Of a stretch of 30,067 nt of DNA, positions 1-10,832 are shown piece by piece. This DNA comes from Pelargonium cotyledonis (taxonomy: Eukaryota > Streptophyta > Magnoliopsida > Geraniales > Geraniaceae): positions 1 to 30,067 of the forward strand of contig JAYMTA010000386.1 in NCBI GenBank assembly GCA_036897625.1, given 5' to 3'. The translations under genes and the position numbers were made by a program. The notes beneath the pieces were generated by a model. That model did no database searches. It was not told where the DNA came from and saw nothing but the letters and a program-made list of their open reading frames with translations. Each line of letters begins with the position of its first letter. Position 1 is the stretch's first letter.

Positions 1-1190
1 CACGTGTTTTGCAGTGAGTAACAGATTTGTAATTGTGCGATTGTTTCAGAAAAACCAAAAGTTTAATGGTTATGGTCATGTATATGTGTGAGACATTGTT
101 TTGTGTGGAATATTTAGAAATGTAAGGTAATGATAATTGAAGTGTAAATTTAAGTGTGGGGAATAGTTAGAAATGTTGTTATGTGTGCAATATTTTGAAA
201 TGTAATTTTTTTATAATTAAACATTGTCATAGTTTGAGTGTGTGGAATCGTTACAAATGAAATGTAATGATAATCACTGTAAATATAAGAATGTGTTGAA
301 GTTTTTGATAATACAAAATTGAATTTAATGTAATGAAGAACATAATAAAATTGCATATTTCGTATTGTTAGTATGAAACAATTAGTAATAATGGGTGGTA
401 GAGGAATTTTTTCTCACCATTAGAAATCTATGAATTGAATTGAGAATGACAGTTGGATGTGCGATGACCAATTCCTACTAATATATGTATTTGAATAGAA
501 GGTACATGATAATGGGGAGTTTTTATTGTCATGCCAATAACTAGCACATTAAGAATTGATGGAAAGTTTCTAAGGTGATGACAATAACTAGCACATATTA
601 ATAGTGCCAATAAAATGAAATATTAAATTGTTCAAATAATGATTAATGAATTGGAAAAATTGGTATGGAGATATATATATAACTTGAACCTATTGTGTTG
701 AAGAGGTGAAGAGATTCTTAAAGCAATAGAGTGAATTTGAACTTGCCTCATGAATTCTGTGAAAAAACATAGATTAGAATTATAAACTTTGATGCAGCAA
801 TGTTGTCATCATTGGGAATATATAGGTAATTCCCAAAACCGTGGTTTGAGTATGCAAACAACTTTCTGGGCCTAGATGTATTATATATTAATGCACAGCT
901 AATTTGATACCATTCCGTATGTGTAATGATTAGTTTTCAGCATAAATGTACATTCACAACCATTATTCGTCACTAAGCTGATGGCATTTCAGTGTTTAAG
1001 TAACTTTCATATTGCTGTCCTTTGAAATTGATTGTTATCATTTAGCTACATATAAATCATTTTTATCATCACATCGAATGCTTTTTTAATCTGATGTTAT
1101 TACGAGGCTTCACTTGTTTATGATACCTGTGACTTCCTATTTACTGATTATTGGAGCAATAAGCTAGTTTTTCTCATCTTCCTTTTATGA
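1..1190. other. AT-rich intergenic stretch, no gene recognised
   Basis: No reading frame here looks like protein. Positions about 100-330 carry loosely repeated blocks built on GTGTGGAATA...GAAATGTAATGATAAT, probably old degenerate repeats. A short phrase, CAATAACTAGCACAT, occurs near 536 and again near 584. The first exon of the SUMO-like gene downstream should lie here or before the window, but I could not find it. Confidence 0.5.
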
Positions 1191-1200
1191 CTGAATGAAG

Positions 1201-1891
1201 CAATCTACAATACGCTTCCGCTTCAAGCGACTTGTGAAGCTGCAAAAGCTGATGGATACTTATTTTGAACATAGACAGCCATCATATACTAGTACATTCC
1301 AGTTTGTCTACGAGGGCCATCGCATTAACAAGAGAGATACACCTGAAATGGTAAGCTTCTTCTACAGTTTAGTTGTAGTTTATTGATCTTGAATAAATAA
1401 GAATAAAGCACAATTCCATACAGTCTTCCCCAGACCTTTCGTTTCCGTAACATAGGAACAATTTTTACTACCTTTTGAAACAAGTGGTGACAGATTTAGT
1501 CATTCCCTCATCGAACATGTCTTCAACTCCACACTAATTACTTAAAGTTAAACTACATATATGAACCTTGCATACGAGATTATATGTTTTGACCATTCAT
1601 TCGGTTGGACAACTTTGATGAGAAAGTAGATAACCCATAGTGGACCGACCATCATCAAACTAGTATATTTGCATATGTATGGAAACATTGTTACTGAACT
1701 ATACACAGTCCGATGAAATTTAAGGTACGTAATATGTTTGGTTTAGCTATAAATATAACGAGTAGCAGCTTCTATGATATGATGTGCAGCTTGGTATGAA
1801 GGATGATGATGAAATCAAAGTCCTACAACATCATACTAAAGGTGGCTCAGGGTTTGTTCAAAGCGCACCAGGGAATGAGTTAAAGTGTTGA
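1201..1891 (+). CDS. SUMO-like protein, two C-terminal exons (first exon missing)
   Basis: Ubiquitin-fold modifier of the SUMO family, which is conjugated to target lysines after a Ulp protease exposes a C-terminal Gly-Gly. Exon 1201-1350 encodes FRFKRLVKLQKLMDTYFEHR and VYEGHRINKRDTPEM, matching the SUMO core (F-R-I-K-R...L-K-K-L-M...T-P-D-E). Intron 1351-1789 is GT-AG, phase 0. Exon 1790-1891 encodes LGMKDDDEIKVLQHHTKGGS then a short tail to TGA. The phase-0 intron just after T-P-E-M sits where Arabidopsis SUMO genes have one. Gly-Gly codons are at 1841-1846. Odd points: an extra Lys before Gly-Gly, a 13-residue tail after it, and a stop directly before the Met codon at 1195, so the exon probably starts at the AG of 1199-1200. 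No N-terminal exon was found; it may be a captured fragment or a pseudogene. Confidence 0.7.
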
Positions 1892-1965
1892 GCACAGGCC
1901 CAGTAGTAGTCTGGGAATGAGTTAAATTGTTGAGCAGATGCCCAGTTCTAATATGGGAATGAATG
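1871..1965. repeat. 42-bp tandem repeat over the SUMO-like stop codon
   Basis: Units at 1871-1912 and 1913-1954 start GGGAATGAGTTAAA and share CAGGCCCAG- or GATGCCCAG-like centres. A partial third unit starts at 1955. The first unit contains the last codons and stop of the SUMO-like frame. Confidence 0.8.
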
Positions 1966-2335
1966 TTGTCATGGTTTAGTTTTTATTTTTGTAGATGAAC
2001 GTTAATAATTGTTGGAAATTGTATTTTGTTGCCGTAAGTTGTCCTATGATTCAGATGTTTGGCCGGAAAATAACTACCGTTTGATATTTATGACAAATAA
2101 ACCTAACCAAAAAAGATTGGCATGGTTTATATTTAGCAATCCTTAAAGAAAACAAGAAAACAAAAACAAGCCCTGCTAAAATAATTTGTGTCCTCACGGT
2201 GAAATACCAAAAAAACAAAATTTGGAGAGTTAATGACAAGTAGAAAGAAAGAGTGATTCAAGTGTAAACCAAAAACTTGAGTAGAAGTTTGAAGTAGTTG
2301 TGGTCTAGTGTAGTATCCACCGACCAGTTAGAAGT

Positions 2336-2402
2336 TTGAAGTATTTAAAATGATCAAATTCAGTTGATGTCTGCGAACTAGTAATACGACCAAGTATTGT
2401 TA
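2336..2402. repeat. 67-bp direct repeat, left copy
   Basis: Matches 2857-2923 with about three substitutions; core GTTGATGTCTGCGAACTAG. The copies are 521 bp apart in the same orientation. No ORF or terminal inverted repeat lies between them. Confidence 0.85.
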
Positions 2403-2856
2403 ATGAAATATTTCTATGTTGATGATATTGAAGTTAAAGTAAGAATATGTTATTTGGGTAAAGCATATGCTTGTAGATGAGATGAAAAGCATTAAAACCA
2501 TTTAACACTTTTGAATTAGCCATTTAGGAGAACTTTAATGGTATTTGTGGGTATTGAATTAAATAATTTCTAAATTGAGTGGAGAAGGACAATGGCACAC
2601 ATGGCACCGTACTAGTGTCATTTCGAATTGACTAGGCTGACGTGACAATGCATGATTGATTTTTAAACTTACTCCGCACCATTGGAAACCTGTTAATGGT
2701 AGGTGGCACACTTTGACCATTACATGTCTAGAAATGAAAGATCATGGGCATATAAGGCTATGAATTTGATGAAATATATTCCTAACTTATATTTTCATTT
2801 CATACACAACATATGTACTAAATTATAGTATGACTAATTATATTTATTATTCAATG

Positions 2857-2923
2857 TTGAAGTATTTAAAATGATCCAATCCAGTTGATGTCTGCGAACT
2901 AGCAATACGACCAAGTATTGTTA
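2857..2923. repeat. 67-bp direct repeat, right copy
   Basis: Partner of 2336-2402. Both copies begin TTGAAGTATTTAAAATGATC and end CCAAGTATTGTTA. Confidence 0.85.
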
Positions 2924-3162
2924 TGATATGATCATATGAAGGTATTATGCAATGTGGTTGATTGGTAAATTTAAATTTCCTGCAACTAACTTATAGGTAT
3001 GTAAAAAACATGAAAGCACAATGGATACAACTGAAGTGAAATAGAAGATATAAGATATGTCATGTAGGTCATTCAACATTCAAAATGAAAACACAATACA
3101 GGATAAAAGAAAATTGACATTGTTCAAAAGCATATCATTGTTGAGAGTAAAAGAAAGACCCT

Positions 3163-4672
3163 TCAGTTTGACCTTAGCACAATGTCATTTAACACGAGCC
3201 GACACTCAAGAGAGACCATATCAAACATTTCCAATTTACGCACAATAGAGCTCATATTCTTCTCGCCGAAGTAAGTGTATTTCATATTGTTCGCGCCGAA
3301 GTAAGTGCAATAGAAAATTGTAAGGTCAACCAACATTTTTGAGTGTTTTATAAAGTACTTGACAACACACATATCAACATTGGATCCTTCAAAACCTTTG
3401 AATTGAAATGTTGTAAGATGACATGCCAAACATTGGGGAACAACATGGTGAGGCAACCGGCGTTGAGTCTGCTCCAGTTTACGGAAGCCAGCGTTGCGAA
3501 CCTTGTTGATGGTCAAGTGTTGCAAATTTGGAGAGTTCTGTAACAACTATTATAGTAATGACGGGAAACACTGAAAAGTTTCCAGGTTCAACTGCACTAA
3601 ATTGTCATTTGTACACAATTCAAATGTTGCTTAATTGGCACTCAATGTCTGTGAATAAAAAGCAGGTACACATAGTCAGAAACAATGAACAAAAATTTAA
3701 TGTATGATAAAAATTGACTGGACATATAGAGAAGATGTAAGGCTTACCTTCACTATACCACACCCCAACATTAGATATTTGACTGTACGTATATCATACA
3801 TAATGTCTACAAGTTCTATCCAGTCAATAGAGTCTCCAGTTTGACCCACAGCAGAAACATCTGTTTCAACCAGGTTTGTTATCTGGTGTACAGGATAATC
3901 CTCGAATGAAGGATTTATAAGTACGAGACACTTGATGGTTGGAGTGTCAATTATAACCGAGTGATAATAAAGATCAGATTGAATAAGTGAATGATCAAGT
4001 ACCAAAGATTTCAAGCTAAAAGAATTAATCTGATAATCGTTTAGACAATCACCCTCACATCTTTGTATAAGAAGTTCATGAATTTTAGGGCATGTAGACA
4101 GTAGCTTAGTAAAACTATTTTCACCTTCGTAAACCACGGTGCAGAGATGCAAAACCTTGAGTAATGGAAGATGAATAGAAGAAGGAACATTGACAGCAAA
4201 CTGAGCAGGATAATTTCAATATAGTTAACGTCTGACAGGAGAAAAAGATAGGAGGCACCTGGTAAATGTCATCGTCGTCCGATTCAATGCTGAAATCAAG
4301 CTCTTCAACATTGCAGCAGATAGCACTGGAAATCCAAGATAGAATATGGTTTCCATCTTCAGGAGAGGGGAAGTCGTAAAACCAGTGCATGTGAAACCCT
4401 GTAATGCAGTGCACATTCCTTGACAGCATAACCTTGTTAATGATATTTGCAAAGCTTTTATGTTCATCCATTACATCAATTCCGTGGAAACTTAGGGTGA
4501 GAACCCAAGTTCAGAGGTATTGCCATCGTTTGGAGAGAATGCTTGTTGCTACGGCTTCTTTTGTGGTGAGAAATGAGAGTATGCAGCAAAGAACAGGATC
4601 TGGTAAGTAATTGATTATGTCTATTTCAACGATCTTCTTGTTACTGGTTAATTTCATAGAAGAGGATGCCAT
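3163..4672 (-). pseudogene. F-box/LRR/FBD-domain protein, broken
   Basis: F-box proteins of this plant family are substrate adaptors of SCF ubiquitin ligases. The minus-strand frame starts at ATG 4672-4670; the F-box follows with [13 protein letters not shown] and [12 protein letters not shown]. The next codon is TGA where the family has Trp. LRR-type text continues (FSCQTLTILKLSC), then a one-base frameshift near 4200, then IHLPLLKVLHLCTVVYEGE. A donor lies at about 3748. The last exon (about 3620-3163) holds LLQNSPNLQHLTINK and the FBD domain (QCLACHLTTFQFKGFEGS, VVKYFIKHSKMLVDLTIF), after tandem TAA TAG stops just upstream. One frameshift and several stops make it a pseudogene. The family call is firm; exon limits are approximate. 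Confidence 0.85.
3253..3312. repeat. 30-bp tandem duplication in the F-box pseudogene
   Basis: Units 3253-3282 and 3283-3312 share CGCCGAAGTAAGTG. In the minus-strand frame they give the repeated peptide K/N-Y-T-Y-F-G-x-x-N-M near the C-terminus. Confidence 0.8.
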
Positions 4673-4741
4673 GACTGAAGCCTAAATTTGGTAGTGAGAG
4701 AAACCCAGTGAAGGGGATGAGTAGAAGGCTAGCACAATAAG

Positions 4742-5128
4742 GTGGCCAGGTTGTTCACCAAGAAACCAATGATGAGAATTGTGCAATGGAATGTCATTTC
4801 TGTGAGTGACGATATGTTTGAGTCTAAGCTGATAGATGTCATGAAGGCCAATAAATGTCTAATTCTATTGCTTACTAGTCTTGCGGCAAAGACTATCTCC
4901 CATATGGATGAGATATTGACAAACTGCCGTATGAAGAACTTTAGGTATGTAGTAGGAAAGGGAAACACTGGTGGAATGATGCTTTTGTGGATGCCTCTGT
5001 GTCTTGACATCGAGGAACTTATTATGGAACAAAGGACAATGCAAGTAGCATTCAATATCCACAAGCAAGTATATAATTCCCCTACATTGCTCATCCTTTT
5101 TATGCTTATTATACTGGTACTATGCTAA
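4742..5128 (+). pseudogene. LINE endonuclease-like fragment
   Basis: The frame contains MMRIVQWNV, KLIDVMKANKCLILLL and FRYVVGKGNTGGMMLLW, which follow the start of the apurinic-type endonuclease of plant non-LTR retrotransposons (M-x-I-V-x-W-N, then D-I-L-x-L-x-E, then G-G-x-x-L-L-W). The catalytic Glu position reads Thr-Ser here. No reverse transcriptase follows, so this is a truncated relic, apparently unrelated to the larger LINE at 26.6 kb. It begins next to the F-box pseudogene's 5' end on the other strand. Confidence 0.55.
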
Positions 5129-5551
5129 AAAAAGCCATGTTTATTTTGTAGGTTCAAAGATTTTGAGGAAGGGTCTGACCTACATTTTCCTACACGGGCC
5201 CTGGTCGACATCTGCAATTTAAGACATGTGATGGTCATCATTGGCACCATTAGTTTTTGCCATTCAAAGTTATCTCCAAGTCATGTGCTGTAATAGTTTT
5301 TAAACATGAACAATTTGGAATTAGTGTAATGAAGTTTGTTCCCTTTGTTTGACATGCAGTAGATGAACTTTGCTAGGTTAAGTATGTTGGAAGAATGAGT
5401 TCAACTGATGAACACATTAGAATTTGTTCCGGCCTATAAAAAACCATATCTGAAATATCCTACTACGACCTCTACACCGCTGTTTAAAAATTTGAAGTGA
5501 ATGTGTCCAATTGTCATTCAAACTATGTTTCATAAATCAAGCCTCTAGGTG
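5129..5551. other. Short unassigned stretch
   Basis: A 47-codon open frame at 5153-5293 (+) follows a possible acceptor (TTTGTAG) and reads DFEEGSDLHFPTRALVDICN. I do not recognise it. It could be a further piece of the fragment at 4742-5128. Nothing else is supported. Confidence 0.25.
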
Positions 5552-5727
5552 TTATTTTTTACTTTTCGGCCTACGTTTGCGGGATGATTCTTGTGCTCCA
5601 AGTGCTGCTATTGTGGGACGGTGCAGGTTATGAGGGTCCAACAACATATCAAGTAGCAACCTCTTCCTCATTATTGGATGAATATTCTCTTCAAGATTTG
5701 ACATTGATATCCAATTTGGTCGCCAAT

Positions 5728-5762
5728 TGTCGCATAGACAGTATGACATGTATGCCACAAGA
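5728..5762 (-). other. Degenerate Ulp1 cysteine box of gene A
   Basis: Reads S-C-G-I-H-V-I-L-S-M in one minus frame, against the D-C-G-[IV]-x-V-I-x-x-M box of C48 peptidases. The frame needed for the downstream conserved tail is different, so a frameshift lies between them. Confidence 0.5.
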
Positions 5763-7322
5763 TTTACTACAACCTCAAAAGAAATTGTTAGAAGTGAGTT
5801 GAGTTGTATTTGTGAAAGTAGATTACTAGGAATAGGAATGGTACCCGTCTTCTTGGGCTGGAATGTCAACATCATATGTTGGCCATTGATCAGCTTCGGA
5901 AATGAGAGGGTATTCATTAATGGGGGAGATGATGCACTCACGAGCATTGCAACAACCTGGTTCTGCAAATTGAAACACAATAATACTTTCAGTGTTAAGA
6001 GACATCAATTAGTGCATACCATTATATCTGTCCATTTGAAGACATAAGTTGGTAAGGTATTCCTTAGATGATGGTCTCATACCAGTGTTTTTATCAGTAA
6101 TTGGTAGTGTTCATGATAGAGAGGGACATCTTGATTAGGTTTATAGTACCCTGGGATACTATTCAATATATAGTGTGTTTTCTCCTTCATACAAAAGCAA
6201 TAACAAAACCAATGGCCGTACAACAACACTGGGAGCATGATCTAGAATTTGAATTATTACGTATTAGGGAAAGTTCCACTGCTGGAAATCGTATAAAAAA
6301 TACACACACGATATATCACTTATTATTGATATGAAGGAAGCAATTTATCATTTCATAGCCCTGCAGGCTGTACCCGAGGTGTTTTGTCTGTATAAATATT
6401 GACTAAATTCTGCAAGGTAAAATGAGTGCGGATGAGCACGATTTCTGGTCGCATACTTGTCTGGTATCCCCAAGCCATTTTTAACCCTGATCTATGTACC
6501 AAAAAATTGTTAAGGATAGTGAATGCAATCGTTGTAACTAATAATAGACCAACGGTAAAAATTTCCAAATTTTACCCCAACACTTTGTGGGAGGCAATGG
6601 ACAACTCTTCTCGGATGGAAAATGCATGTATTTAGCCAATGGCAAGCATAATCAATAACCAGTGAATGATTGGGAAATGTAGTACATATTTACCAATGTT
6701 ACCATTGGTTATAAATAAATTTCATTTAGCAGATATTGTCTACGATGTATTAAAATAAAAGCATGTAGATAGTTAGAATTTTACGAAGGTAGTTATTTCT
6801 TGACTCTCGTCCAACATATCTTTCGCTTGAGTCCCATTCTACCAGCATGTCTCCAGTTCGCAGCATTTCTGCGATCTGCATATCAGAAACACATCTTCTT
6901 TACAACACTTGTATTAAATATTTGTAAATAAATATGTCATGCTCTAACATTAACTTGGCACATACATAGAGAGGAACGTATTCAAGACTTTTTATATTCT
7001 TCTCTCTTCAGCCGTGTACATCTTTGGATTCCTTTCTCTGTCTGCCTTCACGGCCGGATTAGAATGAAAATCTGTCTCTATAGGTTCAATTTTCTAGGGA
7101 ACTTGATACACAATCAATTGATTGTTGTCCTTGCATTCTTTGGCTTCTTCTATTTTAGGTGGGTTAGATTCATCCATGTCTTGCATCTGACTGACACGGA
7201 GCAACACCTCCGCTATTAAGGCATTAATAGAGAAATTCGCAGCAACATTATTTGCTGAATTAAGGCTATGTGCTTGTGAATTCATCACTTCAGGCTTATT
7301 CTCTTCAGCCATATTATGTCCT

Positions 7323-7682
7323 GGGTCGTCTGCATGTGTCATTTCAACATCCTCTTGCACCTTGTCTCCCATTGTGCAACCATCATTAACAGACATCAAG
7401 TGGACTTGTACTGATTCTTCCCCATGTCCTATTTCCACATCTTCTTCCACCTTATCTCCCAATGTGCAACCATCATTACCAGACATCAGGTGGACCCGTA
7501 CTGATTCTTCCCCATGTGTCATTTCCACATCCTCTTGCACCTTGTCTCCCAATGTACAACCATCATTACCAAACATCTGGTGGACCTATAATGATTCTTC
7601 CCCATGTCCCATTTCCACATCTTCTTGCACCTTGTCTCCCAATGTGCAACCATCATCACCAGACATCTGGTGGAACTGTAAT
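7323..7682 (-). repeat. Four 90-bp in-frame tandem repeats in gene A's acidic linker
   Basis: Period exactly 90 bp: 7323-7412, 7413-7502, 7503-7592, 7593-7682. Each encodes 30 residues on the minus strand, with the core NDGCTLGDKVQEDVEM followed by H-G-E-E-S. The ladder of GATTCTTC at 7413, 7503 and 7593 (GATTCTTT at 7683) marks the units. At one unit boundary CAG has become TAG (7586-7588). Confidence 0.92.
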
Positions 7683-8283
7683 GATTCTTTCCCAGTAGCG
7701 TGAAATTGTTCTTCTGCATCCACTTCTTCAGTAAAAGGCTCAGTAACTAGTGGAGCATCCCTTGCTTGCATAACATGGAATGTGGGTTAATCAGCATCTG
7801 CAAAACCATATCTAAATTCATTACGCAAATTTAGAACAAGGGCATCAACATGCTTAAAACTTACTTGGGATGATTGTTTATCTGCATGTGAGTTGGGGAT
7901 TTTTTCGTCATTATAACCCTCTGTCGTTGTTACTCCATCTTGAATATCACAAACCGCCATTTTATGAACCTCAGCATCTTCTTCAGCCACCCTGTTTTGA
8001 CCCGCAACACTTGAATCCTTTTGTTCAATTTTGTGGAATGCGCCAACATCATCACCCGGTGTTGGAGCATCCTTATGTACACTTTCAGGGGAAGACGGCT
8101 GGCCATCATCTTTTTCTGACTCAGAATGTTTGCTATCTTCATCACACTCCCCTGCATCACCATTGTTACTGTCATGATCTTCTTCACCATAATCAACCGT
8201 CTCCTTAACCGCATTGGCATCATCTGCTTCTTCCTCCATATTTGCATCATGTTCACCTTCATCAGCGTCATGTTCTTCGTACT

Positions 8284-8315
8284 CCACTTCTTCTTCTTCT
8301 TCTTCTTCTTCTTCA
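8284..8315 (-). repeat. GAA/TTC microsatellite coding poly-Glu
   Basis: Uninterrupted TTC run on the plus strand, read as a Glu tract in gene A's minus frame inside a long Asp/Glu-rich stretch. Confidence 0.85.
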
Positions 8316-9647
8316 GCCTCTTCCTCCTATACTTCCCCTTCATCTTCTTCATCAGGTTCCTCAGACTCTTCTTTACTACTCTCATTGTCTTCATCCTCTT
8401 CACTGCTGTCATGTTCTTCAGCCAACTTTTTCTTTTTATCACTAGTCTTTGCCTTTTGTTTTCTTTACAAATATATGTGAATAGAAGTGATGGCTGTAAG
8501 TGTATAATAATTTTAAGCCTACTTTTTGAAATTCATAAAATCCCAATGTTTGTAAGGCATGAGTTGAGAACATAATGTAACCTGATTTTCTTTTGCCAAC
8601 TTCTTTTCAGCTCTCTTTAAGCTTGGACATGTACTCCACTACTTTATCTGTATTCCACCATTTCATAAGAACAGCATCCCCAATCATATCATTTGTTTCA
8701 GGGAAGTATTTCATAAGGTAGAAAAGCTGTTAGAATAATAACATATCTCAAATTATTGCAACAAAAGAATGACACAATTCCCAAACAACAATATACTAAT
8801 GTTATTAAACAAGTGTTCGAATGTAAAATAAGACATACTAGAAGCACATGGACACAACCACAACAGGCTTTTGATTTCTTTGTCCGATACTCTTGAACTT
8901 TCTCACAAAGGAATTTGAGCAAACCCTCTGCCCAATTATAATTATGGCAGTTTTCTATATCCGCTACCAAGTACAACATTCGGGGCGCAAGCATGGGCAT
9001 AGTTGTTTGGAATAAAAAAACATCCAAATATTAGAACGACAATGTCTTGATTGAAGAGGTCCGTTACCCTTCCTTTGTGTTTGGTTAGGTACAACCAAAG
9101 TTGTGCCAGCGGTTGTCTCAAATATCTGTTCCACAAAACATCCTTCTCTAGTTCTGATGAAAATTTTGTGGGGATCCGTTTCTTGCCTTTTGGAATATCC
9201 AAAATTTTGACCACATCATTAGCAGTTATTGTAAAATACTTACCTTTGATGCACAATCGGCATTGCAGAGTGTCAAACTTATCGATAATAGGCTTCAAAA
9301 ACCCCCTTTGCTCATATGAGCATTGGATGTCAACGATTGAAGCAAACCCCATACGTTTAACTGCCTTAACATGATTCATTGATGGGACCATAAATTGGTT
9401 TGCCTTGACTAAGTTAAAGAGTTTAGGATTGCAACTACTACTAAATGCAACCTGCATGCCAAGATATATGATATAAGGTTAGCAACATATATTTTTGACC
9501 CCAATAATAGGGAAACTATGAACATGCATAGAGTGTTTTTGAAGATAATTTTCCCAACAATTCATTTCACCGAGATAGTCTAAACACTTTTTTGAGTTAT
9601 GTACATTTGCCAAGCATTAGAACACACGTACTTGTGAATTTTTTTTA

Positions 9648-9866
9648 GGATAAATTGGTGTTAGACCCCTTGTACTTGTTCAAAAAATTAAAATGACCCT
9701 CGAGTAGTTTTTGATAAAGGTCTAGCCCTTGTACTTGTTTTATTTATTTATTTGGTCTAGATGACTTACTATTACAAGTCACTTATCTCCACGTCAACCT
9801 CACGTCCACGTCATCTCTCCCCATCACCCTTCCACATCATCTCTTCGCCACATCAGCCTTACAAAA
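9648..9866 (+). repeat. Left terminal inverted repeat of the Pack-MULE
   Basis: Contains TTGTACTTGTTCAAA, GAGTAGTTTTTGATAAAGG and ACGTCA-rich inner sequence, mirrored at 10606-10832. Confidence 0.85.
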
Positions 9867-9930
9867 ATTATTGTTGGAAAAAAAATTCAGATCTACAGAT
9901 GCTCAGATGAAATCCAACTCCAAATCATCG

Positions 9931-10290
9931 GCTTGGAGCTCCACCTTGCAGTTGATTAATCTTTCTAGCTCAAAGTCTAGGATTTTCTCTGCCGCTGGAT
10001 TGTTGAGTTTGGTCGCGAACTGTTCGCAATTGCTCGAGATTGATCTGTGAAACGGGATGGGGTTGATGGACTCGACGGCGGCGGCGATTGCGGAGACGAA
10101 GAATCTGGAGAAGCTGTGGTTGACGAGATGTAAGTTGACTACGGATCTGGGGATTGGGTGTATTGCTGTAGGTTATAGGAAGTTAAAGCTGATTTGCTTG
10201 AAATGGTGTTTGTGTGTTACTAATTTGGATGTGCGATGGCTTGCCATGAAATATGAAACGATTAGCACTTTGGATCTCTCTTATTTACCA
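9931..10290 (+). pseudogene. Captured fragment of an FBL3-like F-box/LRR gene
   Basis: The plus frame reads FSAAGLLSLVANCSQLLEID, a TGA at 10048, then MDSTAAAIAETKNLEKLWLT, RCKLTTDLGIGCIAVGYRKL and ISTLDLSYLP. This matches the leucine-rich repeats of plant F-box/LRR-repeat protein 3 (G-I-G-C-I-A-V-G-C-R-K-L; L-D-L-S-Y-L-P). The frame ends at a likely donor (CCA|GTAATTT) and intron-like sequence follows, so capture was at DNA level rather than by retroposition. It lacks F-box and flanking repeats and has a stop, so it is not functional as an F-box protein. Confidence 0.85.
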
Positions 10291-10605
10291 GTAATTTCAG
10301 TTCATTTTCATTTGCATGATTCAAATTCAGATTCATGTTTGTGTTTGTGCTTATTAGATTTGATCTATGCATTCTGTAAAACTCAAAAAATTATTGAACA
10401 ACTTGAATTGGGTACTGAGACTTTTGATTCTCTGAGTATTTTGTTTCAATGATATTGGTTGGTGAATAGTATTTTCTTTCAATGAATTGGGTAATTGCAT
10501 CTCCTCCTCTTTGGTTGATGTGGAGTTGGATCTCATCTGGGTAGTTCACCGCTGTTGTGGCTTTAGATCTGATTTTTTTTTAAACAGTTTTTGTAAGAGC
10601 TTGTT

Positions 10606-10832
10606 TGGCTGATATGACGAAGCTGGTGTGGATGGGTGATGGGGAGAGATGACATGGACGTGAGGCTGATGTGGTGTGGTTGTTGACGCGGAGGTAAGTG
10701 ACTTGCAATATCAGGTTATTTGGATCAAATAAAGAAATAAAACAAGTACAAAGGACAGACCTTTAGCAAAAACTACTCAAGGGTCATTTCAATTGTTTGA
10801 ACAAGTACAATGGGTCTAACGCCAATTTACCC
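10606..10832 (-). repeat. Right terminal inverted repeat of the Pack-MULE
   Basis: Reverse complement of the left repeat, with small insertions in the inner part (an extra CAACCACACCACATCAG-like segment). Confidence 0.85.

Larger units (their letters stand above)
1966..3160. other. Intergenic stretch without a recognised gene
   Basis: AT-rich, frames closed throughout. The only clear structure is a pair of 67-bp direct repeats (2336-2402 and 2857-2923), listed separately. Confidence 0.5.
9648..10832 (+). mobile_element. Pack-MULE-type element with long TIRs
   Basis: Left end 9648 (GGATAAATTGGTGTTAGACC) and the reverse complement of the right end 10832 (GGGTAAATTGGCGTTAGACC) align for roughly 210-220 bp at high identity, covering about 9648-9866 and 10606-10832. 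Between them lies a piece of a host F-box/LRR gene and no transposase, which is the Pack-MULE pattern. A candidate 9-bp target duplication is T8A on each side (9639-9647; 10835-10843), but it is low complexity. The element lies wholly inside an intron of gene A (9452-10962); without it that intron would be about 320 bp. Confidence 0.85.

Noticed and set aside
5727..6047. Plus frame of 106 codons over the gene A 3' end
   Set aside because: Opposite strand of the Ulp1-like tail; the minus frame has recognisable family motifs and splice sites.
6353..6635. Ulp1 His region of gene A around 6353-6635
   Set aside because: Words such as KFLPLVYY look faintly similar, but no reliable His-Trp motif or frame could be fixed.
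7362..7703. Plus-strand repeat protein rich in Pro/Ser/Cys
   Set aside because: Antisense reading of the 90-bp repeats; the minus frame extends into the acidic linker and fits gene A.
8126..8575. Long plus-strand frames rich in Phe/Leu or Ser (8126-8575, 8214-8480)
   Set aside because: Antisense shadows of gene A's acidic Glu/Asp exon with its GAA repeat.
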